Of a stretch of DNA of 37,093 bases, positions 32,198-37,093 are shown piece after piece. A program made the position numbers and the translations under genes. Every line of letters starts with the position of its first letter. Position 1 is the stretch's first letter. The notes under the pieces were generated by a model. The model was not told the DNA's origin. It searched no databases and saw nothing but the letters and a program-made list of their open reading frames with translations. Origin of the DNA: JBMYQA01 sp049600855 (lineage in GTDB: Bacteria; Bacteroidota; Bacteroidia; Cytophagales; Flammeovirgaceae); assembly GCA_049600855.1 (NCBI GenBank), contig JBMYQA010000022.1:1-37093 (forward strand). The letters are read 5' to 3'.

Positions 32198-32662
32198 TTA
32201 TTGACAAATTTCTTTTTCTACCGCCAAAAAATGGCTAATCTCTCTTGCGCCCGCAAATAAAGGAGTGATTTCGATGTGACACAAGTATTCCTCCCCGCTT
32301 TTTCTATAATTTATCAAATCGCCCGTTACCGGTTGCCCATCTAATAAACCTCGGCGAATGTATTGTATTGTTTGTTTGTTGGTGTTTTCCCCTTGTAAAA
32401 AAGAAGGATGCGCATGAATTACCTCTTGAGTCGGATAACCCGTCATTTGTTCAAAACCTTTACTTACCCACTCAATTTGGCGCTTGTGATTGGTAATTAC
32501 CAATGCGTCAAAACCAGAATGTAATAACTCATATAAGTTCACATTCCAACGGTATTTAGACATTAACTGATATAAAAGATCAATTTCCTGGATTTGTTCA
32601 ATGTTTGGGTTCCACGCTAGAGAGGCAATGTCCCAACACATTAATGGAGCTAACTTATTCAT
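32198..32662 (-). CDS. Short stand-alone PAS protein, LOV-like but without the photoactive Cys
   Basis: 154 residues. An N-terminal cap (MNKLAPLMCWDIASLAWNPN) is followed by one PAS domain (about 45-150): FDALVITNHKRQIEWVSKGF, EQMTGYPTQEV, HPSFLQGENTNKQTI, LINYRKSGEEYLCHIEITPL, HFLAVEKEI. Layout and motifs follow LOV domains (GxNCRFLQG, NYRKDG, HFVGVQ), but the adduct-forming Cys position is Pro86, the second FMN-contacting Asn is Cys128, and the final Gln is Glu. Asn118 of NYRK and Gln90 remain. No output domain. It may bind flavin or another ligand, or act as a dimer partner. It forms a two-gene operon with the thioesterase. Confidence 0.85.
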   Translation of the reverse strand: MNKLAPLMCWDIASLAWNPNIEQIQEIDLLYQLMSKYRWNVNLYELLHSGFDALVITNHKRQIEWVSKGFEQMTGYPTQEVIHAHPSFLQGENTNKQTIQYIRRGLLDGQPVTGDLINYRKSGEEYLCHIEITPLFAGAREISHFLAVEKEICQ

Positions 32663-32804
32663 GATTGGTGAATCTTGTCATTATTTTTCTTAAAAAGTTG
32701 TTAAACTCATTTGTTCAGAAAAAAGTAAAAAAAATCAAATGTGTACCGTTTTCTCATTTTCGGATTATACAAGTAATGAAAACTTCAATCACTAATCCAT
32801 CAGT

Positions 32805-33683
32805 ATGAGAAAGCTCCTATTTGTGCCCATGTTGCTCCTTGCTTGCACACAAAATCCAGAAAATATTGGAAATGCCCGAAACAATCCACAAAACGTAGCA
32901 GTTATCCCAATTAATGGGGCAGCACATTCCATTACACAGCCGTTAATCATTGATTCTTCATCAAATTCATTCGCTCATTCTATGAAAGATATTTCTCGTG
33001 ATTCATCGACTAGTAGTAGACCATTACCCTCAGACATCAATTATAAACCTAAAGGTCAATATCAATCCTTAAAAGCTAAGGTAAAGCAACGACAAGCCCA
33101 TTATCAAGCTTCATTGCAAGACACCACCCAAATCTCAAAAAGCTTGTTAGACCGTGTACGCACAGAAGTCACGAACGTATTACTACAAGAGATTATCCCG
33201 TTTTGGTATGGGACCGAATGGGATTTTAATGGCTACACGGCTACACCACAACAAGGAGAAATTGCTTGTGGTTACCTCGTTTCTACGACACTTCGAGATG
33301 CTGGTTTCCGATTAAATCGTTATCATCTCGCACAACAAGCCAGTTATTTTGCCGCACTTAGCCTCCAGAAAAAAGCAGATCTAAAAATTTTTCATCATCA
33401 TACCCCAACGGAACTAAAAAATAAACTATTGCATCAACTCAAGGCAAAATCGGGTTTGTATTTTATTGGGTTAGACAATCACGTCGGTTACTTGCTCATT
33501 CATCAAGATGAGTTGTATTTTATTCATTCAAATTACATTACTGATCGGGTTATGATTGAATATGCCGAGGAATCACAGGCATTTGGGAGTTCCATTTATG
33601 TGATTGCCGATATCACCTACAACGATGCCTTGCTGACAAAATGGATCAAAAACGAAGTCATTAAAATTAAACGAGGTAAATAA
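32805..33683 (+). CDS. Putative lipoprotein with NlpC/P60-like (papain-fold) domain
   Basis: 292 residues. A lipoprotein signal ends at Cys14 (MLLLAC), followed by a long Ser/Asn-rich linker (15-80) and a helical region to about 130. The C-terminal domain begins FWYGTEWDFNGYTATPQQGE, then IACGYLVSTTLRDAGF with likely nucleophile Cys155, and later YFIGLDNHVGYLLIH with His226, plus FIHSNY with His241. A Cys followed by one or two His in this spacing is the NlpC/P60 and related amidase pattern. It is likely a periplasmic amidase or peptidase acting on the cell wall; substrate not proven. Divergent from the PAS operon. A 16-bp perfect hairpin follows the stop. Confidence 0.6.
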   Translation: MRKLLFVPMLLLACTQNPENIGNARNNPQNVAVIPINGAAHSITQPLIIDSSSNSFAHSMKDISRDSSTSSRPLPSDINYKPKGQYQSLKAKVKQRQAHYQASLQDTTQISKSLLDRVRTEVTNVLLQEIIPFWYGTEWDFNGYTATPQQGEIACGYLVSTTLRDAGFRLNRYHLAQQASYFAALSLQKKADLKIFHHHTPTELKNKLLHQLKAKSGLYFIGLDNHVGYLLIHQDELYFIHSNYITDRVMIEYAEESQAFGSSIYVIADITYNDALLTKWIKNEVIKIKRGK

Positions 33684-33686
33684 TTA

Positions 33687-33730
33687 TGCCCCATTCCATA
33701 GTTGTAAACGGTATACTATGGAATGGGGCA
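33687..33730. terminator. Hairpin with 16-bp perfect stem between convergent genes
   Basis: TGCCCCATTCCATAGT (33687-33702) and ACTATGGAATGGGGCA (33715-33730) are exact inverted repeats with a 12-nt loop. It begins 3 bp after one stop codon and ends 14 bp before the convergent one. No T run follows on either strand, so it is a strong bidirectional hairpin without U-tracts. Confidence 0.6.
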
Positions 33731-33744
33731 AAAATTAGTCTCTG

Positions 33745-35244
33745 TTAGGATTTTTCTCGTTTCAAGTTCCAAATTAAAGTTCGGACACTGGCACTTTTAG
33801 GGTACTGCTTGAGGTACGCTTCTAACAAAGGAATGGCCTTTTCTGTTTTACCCATTTTTACATAAATCTGTCCCATACGCAATGGGTTGCCACTGTAATT
33901 GGGGAAAAGCTCCTGATTTATTTTCAAAATTGCCAAAGCCAAATCGTATTCTTTATTCGCATATTTCGTTAATGCATAACTGTATATCTCGCTTCCTCGC
34001 TCCGTTTGGGCTTCCAAATTCTGCGCAATTTGAGTCGTGTGCTTTTTGATATATCTTGAACCTTTTTCATTCAATACCTTTTCTAAAGCCATTGCGCCTG
34101 AATACTTCGGTGTATACCTTTCATTTGAAATGATTTTTGAAAAATCTTCTTCTAAGCGAGTAATTGGAGATTCAATGATCCGACCAATTTCTTCGCCGTT
34201 TTTGTAGACAATAAATGTAGGCACTCGAAATACATTAAGTCCTTTTTCTTCTCTGCCATCACTTTGCTTATAGGCTTCTAAATCATTATTTACAGCGAAT
34301 ACCGCGAGTTGCGCTGGCGTTAATCCAATTTGATCTGCCATTTTATAAAATCGAGGCAACTCTCTTCGACTATCCCCACACCAACTTCCAAAAAACGCTT
34401 TCACTTGAATATCACCGAGATTTTCCTGCTTCATCTTTTGAGAAGCTTTTTCATCCAACTGATAAGCTGAATATTCCGATTGAAACCAAGTACGATAGTT
34501 TTCTAAATCAAAAGCTTGCTTGGTAATGGCTCCAATCAAACTCACGCGACCATTTTTTGCTACAAGCTCCCGATTCACTTGCTGCGGTTCACGCAAGCGA
34601 TCAAGCAATTGGAGTTTAGGTTCTACTAGCTTAGCAAATTGCGCCGTGTCCATTTCTCGTGTTTTTTCATAATAGAAAGCAGCTTTGTCAAACGCTTGAT
34701 TCGCCAATAGCCCTTCGGCATAAGCCAACCACGATTCCGCTTCTTCGGGAAACAACATGGTATTTAAACGAAAGGCAACTAAGGCCTTTTGCGGTTCTTT
34801 AAAAGACAATAGTTTATACCCAAAGCTATTGAGGTACTCACTTGTTGGCATACATTGATAACACTGGTTAAAAAACTCTTCTAGCTGATGAATAGAAGTG
34901 GTTTGATCTAATCCAGCAATGGCCAACATCACTTGTCCAAGTGGTTTTGTTTCAGGGAAAAGCGTGGCATTCATGCGAAATACCACTTTCGCTTGGTCAT
35001 AATGACCTTGATTTAATACTTCGAGAGCCACTTTGTTGAGTGAATTTGCCTGCGAAAGCACTTGAGCAGCTTCTGCAACTAACACTTGTTCGTGTATACT
35101 CGCCGAATCAGCTAAAGCGAGTTTGAGCACTTTTTGGGCAAAGATTTTGGATGGGTCATCATCCAAGGCAACTGCAACTTGATGGTGTAATACGAGATAG
35201 GTTAGTAAACAGCAGGTAAAAGCATAAAGTAGGAAACGTTTCAT
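33745..35244 (-). CDS. Exported TPR protein with thioredoxin-like domain (CGDS)
   Basis: 499 residues. N-terminal signal or membrane anchor (MKRFLLYAFTCCLLTYLVLH). TPR-like repeats at about 70-215, a thioredoxin-like domain at about 265-370 (VKAFFGSWCGDSRRELPRFY; VPTFIVYKNGEEIGRIIESP), then further TPRs to the end (ALTKYANKEYDLALAILKIN; MGKTEKAIPLLEAYLKQYP). The active site is C289-G-D-S292: the resolving Cys of CxxC is replaced by Ser, while cis-Pro342 is kept. Such a site cannot form its own disulfide and is expected to act in mixed-disulfide chemistry, as a chaperone, or in a non-redox role. Location: periplasmic. It stands alone next to carotenoid genes. Confidence 0.85.
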   Translation of the reverse strand: MKRFLLYAFTCCLLTYLVLHHQVAVALDDDPSKIFAQKVLKLALADSASIHEQVLVAEAAQVLSQANSLNKVALEVLNQGHYDQAKVVFRMNATLFPETKPLGQVMLAIAGLDQTTSIHQLEEFFNQCYQCMPTSEYLNSFGYKLLSFKEPQKALVAFRLNTMLFPEEAESWLAYAEGLLANQAFDKAAFYYEKTREMDTAQFAKLVEPKLQLLDRLREPQQVNRELVAKNGRVSLIGAITKQAFDLENYRTWFQSEYSAYQLDEKASQKMKQENLGDIQVKAFFGSWCGDSRRELPRFYKMADQIGLTPAQLAVFAVNNDLEAYKQSDGREEKGLNVFRVPTFIVYKNGEEIGRIIESPITRLEEDFSKIISNERYTPKYSGAMALEKVLNEKGSRYIKKHTTQIAQNLEAQTERGSEIYSYALTKYANKEYDLALAILKINQELFPNYSGNPLRMGQIYVKMGKTEKAIPLLEAYLKQYPKSASVRTLIWNLKREKS

Positions 35245-35364
35245 AATTTAATAGGTTTAAATAAAGGATAATGTAAAGTTATCCAGCAGTTGGGCACCTT
35301 GTTACTAACAAAAGGTTAAGGTAGAAACAACAAGATGTTAAGTAAAAATGAAACGTAACCTATG

Positions 35365-35394
35365 TAAAAAGCCATCTCCGATTAGAGATGGCTT
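35365..35394 (-). terminator. crtB: Terminator of the crtB transcript with AGCCATCTC stem
   Basis: AAGCCATCTC (35369-35378) pairs with GAGATGGCTT (35385-35394) around a 6-nt loop; on the reverse strand TTTTT follows (stem end into 35366). Confidence 0.75.
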
Positions 35395-35420
35395 GCGTGT
35401 TGTTTGTGGATTTTTTATTT

Positions 35421-35460
35421 AAGAAACTGTTTGAAGAGCTAAAACTTCAAACAACTTCTA
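35421..35460. repeat. Hairpin resembling two joined ends of the MITE-like element
   Basis: AAGAAACTGTTTGAAG (35421-35436) and the reverse complement of CTTCAAACAACTTCTA (35445-35460) agree at 13 of 16 positions, with an 8-nt loop. Both arms resemble the terminal repeats of E1-E3 (AGAG-CTGTTTGAAT type). It may be an element that has lost its interior, or simply a hairpin 9 bp after crtB. Confidence 0.4.
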
Positions 35461-35469
35461 AGAGCTTAT

Positions 35470-36312
35470 CTAAATGTAGTTAAGTCGTTGCTTGAATAGG
35501 GTGGATACTAATAGTGTCGCTTTTTTCAAATCAGGAACTCGAATTCGTTCGGCTAACACTGCTGAAGTAGAAGAGTGCTGAATTTTATTGAATAATTTAA
35601 GGTAATAAACATACGCTAAATATACTCCTGCCCTCGCGATCTTGGGTAAGCGAATGATGCCTTCATAAGCTTTATCGAAGTCTTTCTGGATATCAGCTTC
35701 TATCAAGTCTTTGGCGTGTTGATCAAACTTACTGAAAGCTACTCCAGGAAAATAGATTCGTCCTCTATCTACAAAGTCACTTTTCATGTCACGCAAAAAG
35801 TTTACCTTTTGGAAAGCAGATCCTAAACTCCTTGCTGGTTCTTTCAGTTCATCAAACATTTTAGCATCTCCTTCACAAAAAACGCGTAAACACATTAAAC
35901 CAACTACCTCTGCAGAACCGTAAATGTACTCTTCGTATTGCCCGTCACTGTATTCGTTCATATACAAATCCATCTCCATACTTTTAAGAAAAGCATCAAT
36001 CAATTCTCGCTCAATTTTATACTCATTTACAACTAACTGAAAGGAGTGCAATATCGGATTTAGACTAATTCTTTCTTCAATCGCTTTGTAAGTATCTTCC
36101 CGAAAACGTTGCAGTAGGCTTTTCTTATCGTAATCATGAAAAGTATCTACGATTTCGTCTGCATAACGTACAAAACCGTAAATCGCGTAAATTGGGAAAT
36201 GAATTCTTTTGTCTAATGTTTGAATTCCTAAGGTAAATGATGTGCTATAGTGCTTAGTGATCAGCTTACTGCACTTTAAGGCAGTAGTATCAAAAAGAGC
36301 CATGTGATTCAT
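35470..36312 (-). CDS. crtB: Phytoene synthase (squalene/phytoene synthase family)
   Basis: 280 residues. It joins two geranylgeranyl-PP to 15-cis-phytoene, the first committed step of carotenoid synthesis. Signatures: YSTSFTLGI near the N-terminus; first Asp-rich motif D52-E-I-V-D56 in VRYADEIVDTFHD; second Asp-rich motif D175-M-K-S-D179 in NFLRDMKSDFVDRGRIYFPG; and YGSAEVVGLMCLRVF between them. All substrate-Mg residues are present. Translation may start at M1 (36312) or M4 (36303, MALFDTT). In many Bacteroidetes crtB is next to crtI and a MerR gene. Here the upstream same-strand neighbour, after a 255-bp gap, is an ECF sigma factor, and no desaturase is in the window. Confidence 0.93.
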   Translation of the reverse strand: MNHMALFDTTALKCSKLITKHYSTSFTLGIQTLDKRIHFPIYAIYGFVRYADEIVDTFHDYDKKSLLQRFREDTYKAIEERISLNPILHSFQLVVNEYKIERELIDAFLKSMEMDLYMNEYSDGQYEEYIYGSAEVVGLMCLRVFCEGDAKMFDELKEPARSLGSAFQKVNFLRDMKSDFVDRGRIYFPGVAFSKFDQHAKDLIEADIQKDFDKAYEGIIRLPKIARAGVYLAYVYYLKLFNKIQHSSTSAVLAERIRVPDLKKATLLVSTLFKQRLNYI

Positions 36313-36417
36313 AACAAGCAGGTTTAGTAATAAAATACATTATGCTAAAAACACAACATGAGTGCCTGGGCCAACGAAAACATTGACCCATTGTGTTGAT
36401 AATGCTACTTGAACACA

Positions 36418-36436
36418 CCAAATGGAAACCCAAATG
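36418..36436. promoter_or_regulatory. Direct repeat CCAAATG in the sigma-crtB gap
   Basis: CCAAATG at 36418-36424 and again at 36430-36436, 12 bp start to start, i.e. roughly one helical turn. A related pair CATTG (36381 and 36389) is close by. This may be a regulator binding site for the carotenoid genes. The rest of 36313-36567 is AT-rich, without a gene. Confidence 0.25.
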
Positions 36437-36567
36437 TTGACAATTTTAGTATCAGAAAAATAATAAAATAATAGTTAACTACGAATTTAATTGGCACAAT
36501 AAGAATAGTTATACCACTCGCGGTTTGCCATCAGTAGCCTTAATTATAAAGAGCGCTAAAATTTCTA

Positions 36568-37074
36568 TTAGTTGCTATACACTTTCAATTGCCGCTTAAG
36601 TTCTTTTCGGGCAATGTGAATTCTATTTTTAACGGTACCTATCGGAATTTCTAAACGTTCCGCAATTTCATAATACTTAAACCCTTTAAAATGAAGCATA
36701 AATGGCGTTTTATATACATCATCTAAACGATCAACGGCCTCATGCATGTCTTGTAAGGCAAAATGAGAATAGGCCATATTTTGCGTGATACTCGCTGAAG
36801 AATTAATGTAATGTAAATTATCAGTAGTATCAATGAAAGTCGCTCTACGAATCATACGCTGATAGTTGGTAATGAAGGTGTTCTTCATAATGGTATATAA
36901 CCAAGCTTTCAGATTCGTGCCTTCCACAAATTTATCTCGATTTACAAACGCTTTCAACAAAGTCTCTTGCAAGAGATCGTTCGCGTTCTCTAAATCCTTC
37001 GTCAATTTTAATGCAAATGGCTTAAGCGAAGATGTCAATCCCTCAAGGGAGTGACTGAATTCTAAAGCAGTCAT
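36568..37074 (-). CDS. ECF-type RNA polymerase sigma factor
   Basis: 168 residues. Region 2: NANDLLQETLLKAFVNRDKF followed by LKAWLYTIMKNTFITNYQRM (core binding and -10 recognition). Region 4: MLHFKGFKYYEIAERLEIPI then GTVKNRIHIARKELKRQL (HTH for -35 recognition). No region 3 and no C-terminal extension, so a minimal ECF factor. In-frame stop upstream (37087-37089) supports the ATG at 37074. No anti-sigma gene is visible. Its position 255 bp upstream of crtB on the same strand repeats an arrangement often seen in Bacteroidetes carotenoid clusters, where such a sigma may respond to light or stress; regulation of crtB by it is inference. Confidence 0.93.
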   Translation of the reverse strand: MTALEFSHSLEGLTSSLKPFALKLTKDLENANDLLQETLLKAFVNRDKFVEGTNLKAWLYTIMKNTFITNYQRMIRRATFIDTTDNLHYINSSASITQNMAYSHFALQDMHEAVDRLDDVYKTPFMLHFKGFKYYEIAERLEIPIGTVKNRIHIARKELKRQLKVYSN

Positions 37075-37093
37075 AGTAGCGTTTGTTTAACAT

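Overview
The window looks like an AT-rich chromosomal segment of a Bacteroidetes bacterium, most likely of the order Cytophagales. The pointers are a very large exported protein with a type IX secretion (T9SS) C-terminal sorting domain, several Bacteroidetes-type promoters (TTG about 20 nt before TAnnTTTG), a hybrid histidine kinase carrying a REC and an AraC-type output domain, a TPR/transmembrane/LuxR-like regulator, an ECF sigma factor upstream of phytoene synthase, and a short stand-alone PAS protein of a type I associate with Cytophagales. I see no tRNA, rRNA, CRISPR array, phage genes or intact transposase. Species assignment is inference.

Layout. 1-5,126: a truncated Hsp20 gene, a small exported protein, the RNA-binding factor Tex, a small outer-membrane beta-barrel protein and a membrane-anchored GH25 muramidase. 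5,428-7,646: divergent carbohydrate kinases (glycerate kinase and a ROK sugar kinase). 7,804-14,765: a large GAF-domain protein of unknown role and a 1,444-residue secreted RCC1-type propeller protein. 15,061-18,625: a divergent signalling pair, a membrane adenylate/guanylate cyclase and a one-protein phosphorelay. 18,679-21,247: thrS with a divergent pair of small membrane proteins. 21,302-24,400: a tandemly duplicated SDR oxidoreductase/TetR cassette in which one tetR has been deleted to a stub. 24,474-28,883: a TPR/LuxR-type regulator and an SLH-domain lipoprotein. 29,318-33,683: a small Cys-containing lipoprotein, a FAN1-like VRR-NUC nuclease, a PAS/thioesterase operon and an NlpC/P60-like lipoprotein. 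33,745-37,074: a TPR/thioredoxin-like protein, phytoene synthase and an ECF sigma factor.

The least ordinary content is in the non-coding and duplicated DNA. Three diverged copies of one 162-166 bp inverted-repeat element (MITE-like, no coding capacity) lie at 5142, 14807 and 22462. They share terminal repeats that start near GAGnCTGTTTnAA and an inner core around an AATAATGATCATTATT palindrome; two of them sit directly upstream of genes for exported proteins. The SDR/TetR locus preserves its history: copy 2 has three 18-bp operator-like sites (TTGGAA-N6-TTCyrA) over its promoter, while copy 1 has lost its own tetR at a GGGCTGG microhomology and a 44-bp promoter segment between AATTAT direct repeats. 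Three factor-independent terminators, about 8 kb apart, share the same AGCCATCTC stem.

Together the genes describe a heterotroph with cell-surface and envelope functions (T9SS protein, lipoproteins, muramidase, OMP), several sensory routes (GAF, cyclase, phosphorelay, PAS, TPR-LuxR) and carotenoid synthesis. No single multi-gene novel machine is evident. The most rewarding follow-ups are the MITE family, the decaying SDR/TetR duplication, the 14-blade propeller and the Cys-less LOV-like PAS protein.
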